Notes: generated from the sequence alone by a model not told the origin. A stretch of 64,000 bases of DNA from Myxococcota bacterium (GCA_022447545.1 JAKVBI010000005.1:211271-275270); one strand, 5' to 3'; counted from the first letter of the stretch, positions 7,841 to 17,345 are shown. Translations and numbers: made by a program.

Positions 7841-8704
7841 TCAGAGGCGAAGCGTGAAGGAGAGCCCGACTCCGAAATCTGCCGATCCCTTAGACAGGCC
7901 GATGACCCCGTAGGGAGCGATGGAGACCGATTTGCTGACGTCGTAGGAGAGGTACGGGACGAGTTCGTGGGCGTCGAGCGGGTTGGTCCGAGAGCTCGAT
8001 TGATACCAGTCGTAGAACAGACCGATGTCGACGCTCTCGGAGATCTCGTACAGCCCGCCCACCGACGTGTAGAAGCGGTCGTCGAGCAATTCGTTCAGGA
8101 AGAACTTGCGACCGAAGGTGAGGATTGGCGTGAACTCGCCCCAGCGGTCGAACAGGTCGACTTGGGTGGAGAACGCGAAATCACCGGTTCCGAGGTCCTC
8201 CTCGGTTTGGGTGGGGAACGTGGTCCGAAAGGTGAACTCGATCCACGGCACGATTTCACTCTTTGGATCGTAGAAATAGCTCACGCTTCCCAGGATCTCG
8301 CCCAGTCCATTTCTCGTGGTCACGTTTCCCTCGGGCCCGCTGATCTGCGTGTTGTCGGGAAGCACGTTGGAGGGGCCCTCCATGCGCAGATAAGGGACCG
8401 TCAATCGCACGGTGAAGGGGTAGAGGTCGAGTTTTGCGCCGAGAGGGACGTAGAGGATCGTCGTGTCGTCTGGGTAGCCGTAGTCTCCGGAGATGTAGTG
8501 GACGCCGGTGGAGAAACTCCAGCGCTCGGACCCGAACATCTGAGTCCAGGCCTCGACCTGCTCGGCCTCGTCGATCTGCCCGCGGGCCGGCTGGGCGGTG
8601 AAGCCTGCGACGACCAGGGCCAGGCCCATCCAGGTGCCCGCCAAGAGGGAGAGGGAGGTCCGGGGGACTCGCGCGGAGGTGGCACGGCAGGGATTTTGCG
8701 GCAC
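7841..8704 (-). CDS. Outer-membrane beta-barrel protein, transporter-like
   Basis: 287 aa from GTG at 8704, chosen because GGAGG lies five bases upstream and an Arg-containing signal peptide follows (RVPRTSLSL, then a hydrophobic core ending QPARGQ). The mature part is rich in alternating amphipathic strands, for example WSFSTGVHYISGDYGY, FTVRLTVPYLRMEG and VDIGLFYDWYQSSS. It ends VGLSFTLRL with a terminal hydrophobic pattern usual for outer-membrane barrels. It resembles the MetA-pathway/transporter-like barrel families, but substrate and exact family are not certain. It is divergent from the DUF3604 gene. Confidence 0.75.
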   Translation of the reverse strand: MPQNPCRATSARVPRTSLSLLAGTWMGLALVVAGFTAQPARGQIDEAEQVEAWTQMFGSERWSFSTGVHYISGDYGYPDDTTILYVPLGAKLDLYPFTVRLTVPYLRMEGPSNVLPDNTQISGPEGNVTTRNGLGEILGSVSYFYDPKSEIVPWIEFTFRTTFPTQTEEDLGTGDFAFSTQVDLFDRWGEFTPILTFGRKFFLNELLDDRFYTSVGGLYEISESVDIGLFYDWYQSSSRTNPLDAHELVPYLSYDVSKSVSIAPYGVIGLSKGSADFGVGLSFTLRL

Positions 8705-8859
8705 GGGTGCCTCCGCTGGGATGGAGCGCGTTCGGGGATGGAGCCTGAGGCAAATGGTAGAAAATTCCATGTCGATCCCCAGCCCCAGCCCAGGGCCCGA
8801 GCCTGGGCCCCCGAGATCCGAGGTGGCCGAATCCATCAGGATTGGGTTAGAAGGGGTGC

Positions 8860-11103
8860 ATGATTCGCAAAATTCTGTGGCTTTTCGCAATTCTCCTGGT
8901 TTCGGCGTACGCGCTCCTCTACGCGGTGGGAAGTGGGGTTGGGCAATCCGAAGAACACGCGGGAGAGCCCGCGGCTCCCGTCGTCGACCCCGCTCGAGTC
9001 GAGGCGCGGGGCGAGCGTGTCGAGGCCGCGGCTCAGGCCATCGGCGTCCCGCGCCCCAAGCAAATTCTGTTCGGCGACCTCCACGTCCATACGACCTTTT
9101 CCTTCGATGCCTTTCAGATGAGCCTGCCCATGTCAGGGGGAGATGGTGCCCATCCCGTCGCCGACGCCTGTGATTTCGCGCGTCACTGCTCGGCGCTGGA
9201 TTTCTGGTCCATCAACGATCACGCCATCGCGTTGACGCCTCGGCGGTGGAGGGAAACCGTCGAATCGGTGCGGCAGTGCAACGAACTCGTGGGGAATCCT
9301 GCCAATCCCGATCTCGTTTCCTTCCTGGGTTGGGAGTGGACTCAGGTGGGGACGAAACCCGAGAACCACTTCGGGCACAAAAATGTCGTTCTCCGCGATC
9401 TCGAAGACGGTGACATTCCTACGCGACCGATCAGTGCGGGGTCGCCGCCGGGGATGCCGTCGCTCGACGATACGGGTGTGCCGACGGCGTTGATCGGAGC
9501 CCTGGCTCTGGCCGAGTGGAACGGGGGCGGCCCGGAGTTTGCTCGCTATCAGCGCGAGATGACCGAGGTGCGCGATTGTCCTCCGGGTGTCCCGGTGCGA
9601 GAGCTGCCCCTCGACTGTCGCGAGACCGCGCCCACTCCCGAGACCTTGTTCGAGAAACTCAACGACTGGAACCTCGCATCCATGGTGATCCCCCACGGCA
9701 CGAGCTGGGGGTTCTATACGCCGCCGGGCTCCAGCTGGGACAAGCAGTTGACTCCGGCCATGCACGACCCTTCCCAGCAGTACATCGTCGAAGTCTATTC
9801 GGGGCACGGAAACTCCGAGGAGTACCGTTCGTTTCGCGAAGCGGTGATCGGATCCGACGGCCAGAGCACTTGTCCCGAGCCTACCGGCGATTTCCTGCCC
9901 TCGTGTTGGCGGGCCGGCGAGATCATTGAGGAGCGCTGTCTCGACCTCGATCTCGGCGAGGCCGAGTGCGCCCAGCGCGCGGCAACGGCGCGCCAGGACT
10001 ATATCGATGCCTTCTTCAACGGGGGGTTTTCGACGGTACCCGGCACACAGGTTTCAGACTGGCAGGACGCGGGCCAGTGCCGGGATTGCTTTCAGCCGGC
10101 CTTCAATTATCGCCCGCGCAATAGCGTCCAGTATCAGCTGGCACTGGGTCGGCCCGGAGCCGAGGGAGGAGCGGACCGATTCCGTTTTGGCTTCATCGCG
10201 GCCAGCGACAACCACTCGGCGCGCCCGGGCACGGGCTACAAGGAGTTCTCGCGCCGGGAGTTCACCGAAGCCCGCTTTGGGAATTTTGTCGACACCCCCC
10301 TCGGCAACCGCGACGACCGCGATCCCGTGGCCCATTCCGAGCCCGTGGGGCCCGGGACACTTCTCTCTCCCTTCGCGAACTTCGAAGCCGAGCGCCAGGC
10401 GTCCTTCTTCCTGACTGGAGGGCTCTCTGCAGCACACGCCGAAGGGCGAGACCGAAACGCCATCTGGGAGGCTTTTCAGCGGCGTGAGGTCTACGGGACC
10501 AGTGGGCCCCGGATTCTGCTGTGGTTCGACCTGCTCAACCCGCCCGGCTCGCGGGGCCAGAGCGTGCCCATGGGGGGAGAAGTGAAACTCGCCGAGGCGC
10601 CGATCTTCCAGGTCCGCGCGGTGGGGTCCTTTGAGCCCAAGCCAGGTTGTCCGAGTGATGCCGCCAGCGCACTGGGCCCCGAGCAACTCGAGAGGATGTG
10701 TCAGGGCGAGTGCTATCACCCGTCGGATCGCCGGCGTCCCATCACCCGGCTCGAGTTGGTCCGCATCCGGCCTCAGGTTGACGCCGCCGAGGACGTGGCC
10801 CCACTGATCGAGGACCCTTGGCGTGTGATCGAATGCGAGCCCCACTCCGAGGGTTGTGTGGCGACCTTCGTGGATCACGACTTTGTGGCTTCCGGGCGCG
10901 ATGCGGTCTACTACGCGCGAGCCATTGAAGCTCCCAGTGCGGCCGTTGACGTGGACCCCCTTCACTGCGAGCGCGACGACACGGGTCGGTGTGTCAGTGT
11001 GAGCCCTTGTTTCTCGAGGCCCTGGGATGACGACTGCCTCGACCCCACGGAGCAGCGTGCCTGGTCGTCGCCCATCTTCGTCGACCAGGAGGTCGAGTCG
11101 TGA
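8860..11103 (+). CDS. DUF3604 domain protein, exported or membrane-anchored
   Basis: 747 aa. Residues 2-25 form a hydrophobic N-terminal segment (IRKILWLFAILLVSAYALLY). The DUF3604 domain starts with ILFGDLHVHTTFSFDAFQ, a PHP-like metal motif (D-x-H-x-H). It continues with LDFWSINDHA and, later, FIAASDNHSARPGTG, where the His and Asp residues probably complete a metal site. Family members are large exported proteins of unknown substrate, presumably metal-dependent hydrolases. The next gene starts inside its stop (GTGA overlap at 11100). A paralogue lies at 32296-34212. Confidence 0.9.
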   Translation: MIRKILWLFAILLVSAYALLYAVGSGVGQSEEHAGEPAAPVVDPARVEARGERVEAAAQAIGVPRPKQILFGDLHVHTTFSFDAFQMSLPMSGGDGAHPVADACDFARHCSALDFWSINDHAIALTPRRWRETVESVRQCNELVGNPANPDLVSFLGWEWTQVGTKPENHFGHKNVVLRDLEDGDIPTRPISAGSPPGMPSLDDTGVPTALIGALALAEWNGGGPEFARYQREMTEVRDCPPGVPVRELPLDCRETAPTPETLFEKLNDWNLASMVIPHGTSWGFYTPPGSSWDKQLTPAMHDPSQQYIVEVYSGHGNSEEYRSFREAVIGSDGQSTCPEPTGDFLPSCWRAGEIIEERCLDLDLGEAECAQRAATARQDYIDAFFNGGFSTVPGTQVSDWQDAGQCRDCFQPAFNYRPRNSVQYQLALGRPGAEGGADRFRFGFIAASDNHSARPGTGYKEFSRREFTEARFGNFVDTPLGNRDDRDPVAHSEPVGPGTLLSPFANFEAERQASFFLTGGLSAAHAEGRDRNAIWEAFQRREVYGTSGPRILLWFDLLNPPGSRGQSVPMGGEVKLAEAPIFQVRAVGSFEPKPGCPSDAASALGPEQLERMCQGECYHPSDRRRPITRLELVRIRPQVDAAEDVAPLIEDPWRVIECEPHSEGCVATFVDHDFVASGRDAVYYARAIEAPSAAVDVDPLHCERDDTGRCVSVSPCFSRPWDDDCLDPTEQRAWSSPIFVDQEVES

Positions 11104-11981
11104 GCCCGCGGGATTGCCGTCGGTGGAAAGTACCGGTCGGACTGGTGATTTCGGCTTCGATTTCGAGCCTGTTCATGACGATGGCTTCCGGAGCCGCCGA
11201 AGAAGTGGCGGTGGCTTCGGAACCGCCCGCGAGCGTTGACACGCCAACGGAGCTCACTGGCCGTGACATCTACCAGCGCGTGCTGGTGAACCGCCACAAG
11301 ACTTTCTTCCAGAAGCAGCGAATGACTTCGCGCGATGCCGGGGGCGCAGTTTCGGTCACGGAGCTGTGGGTGCGCTGGAGGGACGGTCGCGATGCCCAGG
11401 GCAAGCTGAAGCGAGGCATTCGGTCGAAGACTCTGGCCAAGTACGAGGCGCCTGCCCGAGTGCGTGGTACCGGCTACCTGGTCATCCAGAAGGAGGGGGG
11501 CCCCGATGATCAGTTCGTCTACTTCCCGTCGGCACGCAAGGTGCGGCGCGTGAGCATGAGTGAGTCGATCATGGGGACGGATTTGAGCATCGAAGACATC
11601 GTGCCCCGGGATATCGACTCGGCGGACTATCAACGGGTCGAGGACGAACAGGTGGAGGGAGTGGATACCTACGTGCTCGACCTGATTCCCGACAACCCCA
11701 AGGACTCCCAGTACTCCAAGATTCGGGCCTATGTAGAAAAGGAGCACTTCGTCACGCTGATGATGCGCTACTGGGATCACGATGAAGTCGAAGTCAAGAA
11801 CTACTCCACCCCGCACTCGGACATCTCCGAGGTCGAGGGCGTCTGGATGACCCGCGTAGCCACCATGAAGGATCTCATCAATGAGTCCTCTACGCTGCTG
11901 GAGATCGTGGAGATGGAGCCCAACGCCAAGGTTCGGGACAAGGAGTTCACGGTGCGTCGCCTGGAGCAGAAGAGCCGCTGA
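11100..11981 (+). CDS. LolA-like outer-membrane lipoprotein-sorting protein
   Basis: 293 aa from a GTG overlapping the DUF3604 stop. An N-terminal signal peptide (VPVGLVISASISSLFMTMASGA) is followed by a LolA/LolB-like half-barrel domain. Recognisable segments are TELWVRWRDG, DQFVYFPSARKVRRVS, SIEDIVPRDIDSADY and EGVWMTRVATMKDL. Members of this COG2834-like group are commonly encoded with MMPL/RND exporters. Here the RND gene converges from the other side ten bases away. It probably carries a lipid or hydrophobic cargo across the periplasm for that exporter. Confidence 0.85.
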   Translation: MSPRDCRRWKVPVGLVISASISSLFMTMASGAAEEVAVASEPPASVDTPTELTGRDIYQRVLVNRHKTFFQKQRMTSRDAGGAVSVTELWVRWRDGRDAQGKLKRGIRSKTLAKYEAPARVRGTGYLVIQKEGGPDDQFVYFPSARKVRRVSMSESIMGTDLSIEDIVPRDIDSADYQRVEDEQVEGVDTYVLDLIPDNPKDSQYSKIRAYVEKEHFVTLMMRYWDHDEVEVKNYSTPHSDISEVEGVWMTRVATMKDLINESSTLLEIVEMEPNAKVRDKEFTVRRLEQKSR

Positions 11982-11990
11982 CGAAACCGC

Positions 11991-14285
11991 TCAGGTCCGC
12001 ACCCGGGCTCGGCTCAAAACGGCCGGGAGCAGCAGGAGGTCCGTGGCCAGGCAGATGCAGATCGTCAGGCCGATCAGGCCGCCGAACTCCTGGAGTTTGG
12101 CGAAGCCCGACTGGGTGATGAGCAGGAAGCCGAGGAACAGCATGATCGAGGTGATGGCGATGGGCCGACCCACCCGGCGTCCGCAGTCGATCACGGCTTC
12201 GTCTGCGCTTTGCCCACGGCGCCGAGCCAGGCGATAGCGGGCGAGAAAGTGCACGGTGTCGTCTACCGCGATTCCCAGCACGATGCTTCCAATCAGGCTC
12301 GTCGGCAACGAGAGCGGGGCGATACCCAAGCCGAGCAGTCCGTAGAAGAGCAGGACCGGCACTACGTTGGGGATCAGAGCCACGAGCGCCAACGGGAGTG
12401 AACGGAAGGTGGTGCAGACCACCAGAAAGACCATCAGGGCCGTGATCCCCACCGTTCGTGCCTGGTTGCTGGCCAGACCGTCGGCGCTGCGGTTGATCAA
12501 CACCGTGTCGCTGGTGACGTGGGCCTCCAGGCTCTGGGGGATCTCGGCGCTGACCGCCGCTTCGAGGTGGCGGACGAGTTCCTTCACACGAGCGGAACCC
12601 TGAACCCCGGTTCGGACCCAGAGGTTGGCGCGGCGCTGGTCCACGTTGATCAGGGGGCGTGCTTTCGCCTTGGGGATGACGAGCAGGACTTCGGCGACTT
12701 CGCCCTCGCTGTCGGGAATACGTTCGGAGCGAGGATCGCCCTGGTGGATGGCGCGATTGACCGAACGTACGAGGTCCACGATGGAAGTGGTCTGGGACAC
12801 GCCGGGGACCGCGTCAATGCGGTGTTGGATGCTCTCGAGCACCCGCAATCGCGCCGGGTCGTTGAAGCTACCGCGGTCCTTGTTTTCAAAGGTCACGTAG
12901 ATCGGGATTGCGCCCGAGAGGTGGTCGTCGATGGCGGCGAAGTCACGGCGTAGCCGGGAGTCCTCGGGGAAGAACGACAGATAGTCGGTGTCTACGCGAA
13001 TGTGGGGCAGTGCGGCCAGGGCCACCACGCAGGCCATCGCCCAGGCCACGATCACCCCACCCGAATGCCGAATGGTGAAACGAGCCAGGCCTGTCAGGAG
13101 CCCGTCGAGATGGGCTCCCAGGATGCGGGCGCGGGGGGAGTCACTGTGGTTGCGAAGGGGGAGCAGTGCGACACAGGCGGGGAGCAGGGTCAGCGAGAGC
13201 AGGGTGACCACCACGACGCCCAGGGACGCGAAGCCGCCCAGTTGCTGGGCCGCAGGGATGTCGGTCAACAGCAGTGCACCGAAACCCACGGCAGTGCTCG
13301 TGCCCGCCATCAGCACCGGGGCCCGGGTGGCGTTCTGCAGCCGGATGGACGCTTCGCGAGAACTGCCGGCGTCGTCGGCGGCGAGTTCGTAGTGGGCGAG
13401 GATGTGCACCCCGTAGACACCTCCTACGGCAATCAGAATCGGCCCGAGCACCACCGTGAGCAGGTTGAGGTGGGTCTCCAGGGCGGCCATGGCGGCAAAG
13501 GTCAGCAACGTCGCGATCGACACGGTGCCAAGCGGCATCAACACCCCCCGCACGGAACCGCTGAAGAACCACAGGACGAGGGCCATGACGCCCATGGCCA
13601 GGGGGAGGAGGATTTGCAGATCGGTGACCATCAGGGAGTGGGCGGTGGCCTTCATGTGAGGGCGCCCGGCGATATGGAAACTCCGCTGGTCGGTCGATTC
13701 GCTCTCGATAATTCGCCGGATCTGGCCATCGACGTCTTTGCGGATCCGCTCGAGGTCGGAGTCGCGGCGAAAACGCACCTGAAGCGCGGCGGTTTGGGAA
13801 TCCCGGGAGATCAGTCGTTCCACCAGTAGAGGGTCGGCGAGTGCCTGGGCGCGCAGGGATTCGAGGGCCTCTGGAGATTCGGGGATCTCGTGCAGCAGAG
13901 GGCGCACTTCGAGTTGGTCGCGGATGGGGTCGTTCCGAATGACGGTGACAGCGACGAGGCTTTCGGTGCTTTGCACGGCCGGCAGGTTCAGAGTCGCTCG
14001 GCTGATGCGCCGCATTGCTTTGAGATTCTTGGTCGTGAAGATGTCCGGGGCCCGCATGACGATAAGGAAGATCTCGTCGTCTCCGAAGTTGCGGATGGCG
14101 TGGTGGTAGATGTCAGTCGCGGGGTCGCCCGAGGGCCGCAAAGGGGTGCTGGAGGGATCGAGATCGAGGCTGAAGCGCAGCGGGAATCCGGTATCGAGTC
14201 CGGCGGAATTGCGCTCCAGCAATACCAGCACTGCGACGAGGCAGGCTGTCGAGACGAGGCCGATGACCATCCTGGGCCGCGACAT
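11991..14285 (-). CDS. RND/MMPL family exporter
   Basis: 764 aa with two similar halves. Each has one N-terminal helix (MVIGLVSTACLVAVLVLLE; then GGVIVAWAMACVVALAALPHI near 410), a large periplasmic domain, and a block of five helices. The first block includes ILLPLAMGVMALVLWFFSG and VLGPILIAVGGVYGVHILA; the second VLGIAVDDTVHFLARYR. This matches single-gene RND exporters related to HpnN/MmpL, which move lipids or other hydrophobic molecules out of the inner membrane using proton motive force. The convergent LolA-like gene is its likely partner. Cargo unknown. Confidence 0.92.
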   Translation of the reverse strand: MSRPRMVIGLVSTACLVAVLVLLERNSAGLDTGFPLRFSLDLDPSSTPLRPSGDPATDIYHHAIRNFGDDEIFLIVMRAPDIFTTKNLKAMRRISRATLNLPAVQSTESLVAVTVIRNDPIRDQLEVRPLLHEIPESPEALESLRAQALADPLLVERLISRDSQTAALQVRFRRDSDLERIRKDVDGQIRRIIESESTDQRSFHIAGRPHMKATAHSLMVTDLQILLPLAMGVMALVLWFFSGSVRGVLMPLGTVSIATLLTFAAMAALETHLNLLTVVLGPILIAVGGVYGVHILAHYELAADDAGSSREASIRLQNATRAPVLMAGTSTAVGFGALLLTDIPAAQQLGGFASLGVVVVTLLSLTLLPACVALLPLRNHSDSPRARILGAHLDGLLTGLARFTIRHSGGVIVAWAMACVVALAALPHIRVDTDYLSFFPEDSRLRRDFAAIDDHLSGAIPIYVTFENKDRGSFNDPARLRVLESIQHRIDAVPGVSQTTSIVDLVRSVNRAIHQGDPRSERIPDSEGEVAEVLLVIPKAKARPLINVDQRRANLWVRTGVQGSARVKELVRHLEAAVSAEIPQSLEAHVTSDTVLINRSADGLASNQARTVGITALMVFLVVCTTFRSLPLALVALIPNVVPVLLFYGLLGLGIAPLSLPTSLIGSIVLGIAVDDTVHFLARYRLARRRGQSADEAVIDCGRRVGRPIAITSIMLFLGFLLITQSGFAKLQEFGGLIGLTICICLATDLLLLPAVLSRARVRT

Positions 14286-14372
14286 GCCTGGTAACGCTAC
14301 CCGGTGTGTCGGCCCGCCGCGAGTCGGCTGCCGGTGCAGATCGCTACCGGGATCCTCTCCAGAAAGAACGAA

Positions 14373-14402
14373 CGGGCTGCCCGGTTACGACCGGGCAGCC
14401 CG
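14373..14402 (-). terminator. Rho-independent terminator after the 14434-15159 gene
   Basis: Perfect 12-bp stem: CGGGCTGCCCGG (14373-14384) and CCGGGCAGCCCG (14391-14402) around a six-base loop. On the minus strand it is followed by the T-rich run TTCGTTCTTTCT. It lies 32 bases past the stop of the surface-protein gene and separates it from the RND gene. Confidence 0.85.
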
Positions 14403-14433
14403 CACATGGGTTCTGATGGGTCTTGGCGAACGC

Positions 14434-15159
14434 CTAGCGGTTTCGCCTCATACCCGCGAGTCCCATCATGAACACGCTGAGGCCCACCGCACCGATTCCG
14501 ATGAGCGGAATTGCGGGAACGGTGCCGTCCTGGTTCTCCCCACCTCGCCAGATGTTGGTCTGGTTGCCGAGGTTATCCGTGGACGTTCGGACCAGGAAGC
14601 CGACGCTGGTAAACCCAGTCCCGTGGAACGTCCAGGGACTGATGCTCCAGTCGTAATTGGTCGAGACCAACTGTGACGGAATCGTGTTGTTGAGGCCCAC
14701 CTGGGCGAGGTCGCAGACGTAGGTCGGGTTGGCGTTACACCAGGTACCGCCGGAGGTCGTCCAACCACTGACCTGGCCCCAGTTGATTGCGGAGCCGTCG
14801 GTGGTGCTTCCTGTTCCTTCCATGTTGCTATCGGGTCCGCTTCGACCGGCGGTGTTGTACCAGATGAAACCACCCGATAGCTCTGGGACGATGATTGTGT
14901 TGGACGAGTCTGTGACCTCCAGGTACTTCTTGAGCACGGGGTCACTACCCGATTCGTCGATCACGATGACCGCGTAGTTTTTGATTGACCGGAACTCCAC
15001 CTTTGGAGAGGTGTTGAAGTACTGGGTTCGGAGTTTCATGCGCCCGTGGTACTTCTTGAGTGCCGCATCTGCACTTGAGGTCGCGCCCAAACCGACGACA
15101 CCCAGGGAAAGAACGAATAGCACCAGACGGTGCACGAACATGAATTTTCGGTTGCTCAC
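14434..15159 (-). CDS. Exported surface protein with PEP-CTERM-like sorting tail
   Basis: 241 aa from GTG at 15159, chosen because AAGGAG lies seven bases upstream. The signal peptide spans about residues 6-32 (FVHRLVLFVLSLGVVGLGAT, then SSADA). The mature domain is Ser/Thr/Gly-rich with no domain I recognise; it has a Cys pair around WCNANPTYVCDL. The C-terminus is VPAIPLIGIGAVGL, then a hydrophobic helix and GMRRNR: a short motif, helix and basic end, as in PEP-CTERM-type exosortase substrates but with a VPxxP variant. It has its own sigma-54-type promoter and terminator. Confidence 0.8.
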   Translation of the reverse strand: MSNRKFMFVHRLVLFVLSLGVVGLGATSSADAALKKYHGRMKLRTQYFNTSPKVEFRSIKNYAVIVIDESGSDPVLKKYLEVTDSSNTIIVPELSGGFIWYNTAGRSGPDSNMEGTGSTTDGSAINWGQVSGWTTSGGTWCNANPTYVCDLAQVGLNNTIPSQLVSTNYDWSISPWTFHGTGFTSVGFLVRTSTDNLGNQTNIWRGGENQDGTVPAIPLIGIGAVGLSVFMMGLAGMRRNR

Positions 15160-15318
15160 TTTGATCTCCTTGACCTCGTAAACCCTTGAAAACGGCTGGT
15201 TCCAGATGCTCCTGCTGTTGGATCCGCGTCCTTTTCCACCCGTCATTGGCCAACTTGGCTACCCAGCATCCCAGAATCGGGGAGGCGGAAGCTGCCAAGT
15301 GTCTCTGTGTAAGAACTT

Positions 15319-15336
15319 AAAGCAATAACCATGCCC
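15319..15336 (-). promoter_or_regulatory. Sigma-54 (-24/-12) type promoter upstream of the surface protein gene
   Basis: On the minus strand this reads GGGCATGGTTATTGCTTT. Compared with the consensus TGGCACG-N4-TTGC, it differs only by T to G and C to T in the -24 box; GG and GC are correctly ten bases apart. Transcription would start near 15310, about 150 bases before the GTG start at 15159. Confidence 0.6.
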
Positions 15337-15350
15337 ACTGACCCCGAGTC

Positions 15351-15369
15351 TGAAATGGCTTCCATTTCA
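15351..15369. promoter_or_regulatory. Perfect inverted repeat near the sigma-54 promoter
   Basis: TGAAATGG (15351-15358), spacer CTT, CCATTTCA (15362-15369): two perfect eight-base arms, about 15 bases upstream of the -24 element. It could be an operator for an activator or repressor. The rest of the 15160-15574 gap shows no gene. Confidence 0.5.
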
Positions 15370-15574
15370 AGGGGTTGCGGGCTCAGCCAGGAGCGCGCTT
15401 TACCGAGGTCAGTTAGCGAGTGGTGAATTTTGCACCACCCGAATTGCGGTATGCCCATAAGTGTTTGAAATTGAATTGGAAATCCGATCCTTTCCGGATG
15501 AGGCAAGGTGCTCCGGCCGTTGGGGAAAATGACAGCAGCGCCAAACTCCACCCAGGGGGGCTTCTCGGCTTGGG

Positions 15575-16660
15575 TCAGGTCAACTCGTCCAGCAGGTCGG
15601 TCGCAATGGCCGAGGGTGGGTTCTGCAGCCAGATGGTCTGGTCGGCGGGCAACTTTCCCTGCTCGACGTAGAGGTTCATCATTCGAGTGATGATGGCCGC
15701 GTAGCGCACGGCGCCGAACAGCTCGAAGTAGCGGATCACTTGCGGGTCTCGGCCGGTGAGATCGCAGTAGTAGTCGCGTTGCTCGTCGACGGTGGGGGTT
15801 CCGGGAAGCCGGGCGGCGCCCACGTAGTCGTGGCAGGTGCGGTCGAACATCAACCACCAGCCGATGTCGAACTCTGGGGGTGCGATGGCGACGTTTTCCC
15901 AGTCGGTGACGCAGACGGCCTCGAAGTTGCGCCAGATGAGGTTGCCCGGCCGCGCGTCTCCCCAAGAAAGCCCGACTTCCAGCCCATCGGGTACGTTGGC
16001 GTGCAGCCATTCCAGGGCCCGAGCCGCGGCGGGGTGCTCGCGTCCCTGGAGGTGTTCGTTGAGGAAGCGCTCCCATACCTCGAGTTGGGCGCGGGTGCCC
16101 GGAGTCGAACCCGGGGGAATCAGCCAGTCCAGGCCGGCGGCGCGCCAGTCCGTGGTGTGCAATTCGGCTAGCAATTGCAGGCCGTTGTGGGTCATCCGTG
16201 TGCGGTCCTCGGCGGCTGCGTCGAAGAAGAACCCCTCTTGGGTGTAGAGCGGTTCCAGGACGGGGGTGACCCCCTCCACGAACTCCATGACGAAGAAGGG
16301 CGCGCCCAGCACTGAGGCGTCGGCCTCGTAGCCGATGAGCCCGGCCAGGGGCAGCTGCGTGACTTGGGCGACTGCCTGCATGGCGCGGTACTGGATGTCG
16401 ATCTCGACGTCGAGTCCGGGCGCCTGACGCGGATAGACAGGGGGCCCCAGGTTCTCGACGCGGAGAACCACTTTTTCGTCGAAGGGGTGTCCGGCCCGTG
16501 TGCCGCGGACTGGAACGATCAGGGTTTGGGCCGAGTAGCCGGTAGCGGCTCCGCTGAATTCGCCCAGGGTCAGGCCCCGGGCGTCGGGCCAGATCTGTGC
16601 GAGCCACTGGCAGAAGGGCTCTCGATAGGTGTGGGTATCCGGGAGGCTCTGTAATTCCAC
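15575..16660 (-). CDS. Phosphotransferase (APH/ACAD10-like kinase) family protein
   Basis: 361 aa. The aminoglycoside-phosphotransferase-like kinase fold is shown by the ATP lobe (EKVVLRVEN), the hinge FVMEFVEG, the catalytic loop LSWGDARPGNLIW (in place of HGDxxxxN) and the metal motif VTDWENVAIAPPEFDIGWWL. This subgroup is common in genomes rich in acyl-CoA dehydrogenases. Some members phosphorylate 3-hydroxy- or 4-hydroxyacyl-CoAs, but the substrate here is not shown by the sequence. The Trp replacing the loop His is common in the family. It stands alone on the minus strand. Confidence 0.88.
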   Translation of the reverse strand: MELQSLPDTHTYREPFCQWLAQIWPDARGLTLGEFSGAATGYSAQTLIVPVRGTRAGHPFDEKVVLRVENLGPPVYPRQAPGLDVEIDIQYRAMQAVAQVTQLPLAGLIGYEADASVLGAPFFVMEFVEGVTPVLEPLYTQEGFFFDAAAEDRTRMTHNGLQLLAELHTTDWRAAGLDWLIPPGSTPGTRAQLEVWERFLNEHLQGREHPAAARALEWLHANVPDGLEVGLSWGDARPGNLIWRNFEAVCVTDWENVAIAPPEFDIGWWLMFDRTCHDYVGAARLPGTPTVDEQRDYYCDLTGRDPQVIRYFELFGAVRYAAIITRMMNLYVEQGKLPADQTIWLQNPPSAIATDLLDELT

Positions 16661-16777
16661 GGCCGGAAACTATCAGAAACCGGGGTCGGGGGTGGGGGCA
16701 CCGGGGCGTCTCGGAGTGCAATCCCTTAGCCTAGATGGGGTAGAGAGATGAGGCAGCGCTACAACCGGAGGTCTTGA

Positions 16778-17329
16778 ATGACTCGGAAGCTCGACGAAAC
16801 CACCCTGGTGCGGCCTTCGAAGTTCGCCCACGTGGTGCTGCGCACCCGACACTTCGAAGAGGCCATTGCGTGGTACGGCACCGTGCTGGGCATGGAGGTG
16901 GTGTTCCGCAACGACCTGGTGGCTTTCATGACCTACGACGAAGAACACCACCGCCTGGCCTTGTTCGCGGTGCCGGACAAGGAGGCACCGGCTCCTGGCA
17001 GCCCGGGCCTCGACCACATGGCCTATACGTTCGACTCCATTGGGGCGTTGCTGGGCCAATACCGGCGTTTGCGCGCAGAGGGAATCGAGCCCGCCTGGAC
17101 CATCAACCACGGCCCCACCACTTCCCTCTACTACGATGATCCCGACGGCAACCGCGTGGAGTTGCAGGTGGACAACTTCGACAGTGTGGCGGAGAACAAA
17201 GCCTGGATGGAGTCGGAGACGTTCCGCATCAACCCCATCGGTGTGCCTTTCGACCCCGAGGAGTTGGTGGCCCGCTATGAGAGTGGGGAGCCCTGGGAAA
17301 CGCTGCGGCTGCAGCCGGCAGAAGCGTAG
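16778..17329 (+). CDS. VOC family protein, extradiol dioxygenase-like
   Basis: 183 aa. Two beta-alpha-beta-beta-beta modules of the vicinal oxygen chelate fold. The usual 2-His-1-Glu metal ligands are present: His18 (FAHVVLRT), His80 (GLDHMAYTF) and Glu128 (GNRVELQVDN). DPDGNRVELQ is the hallmark closing strand. The family includes glyoxalases and ring-cleaving dioxygenases; the length and DHMAYTF resemble the biphenyl-2,3-diol dioxygenase branch. The ATG at 16778 follows CGGAGG. It converges on the amidohydrolase gene, 16 bases away. Confidence 0.88.
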   Translation: MTRKLDETTLVRPSKFAHVVLRTRHFEEAIAWYGTVLGMEVVFRNDLVAFMTYDEEHHRLALFAVPDKEAPAPGSPGLDHMAYTFDSIGALLGQYRRLRAEGIEPAWTINHGPTTSLYYDDPDGNRVELQVDNFDSVAENKAWMESETFRINPIGVPFDPEELVARYESGEPWETLRLQPAEA

Positions 17330-17345
17330 GGGGGGCGGGCGGTTC

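Noticed and set aside
16095-16125. tRNA T-arm-like sequence (GGAGTCGAACCC)
   Set aside because: It lies inside the phosphotransferase gene and no acceptor stem, D-arm or anticodon arm surrounds it.
15243-16721. Long minus-strand frame overlapping the phosphotransferase in another frame
   Set aside because: Arg/Pro-rich shadow; the phosphotransferase frame has the catalytic motifs.
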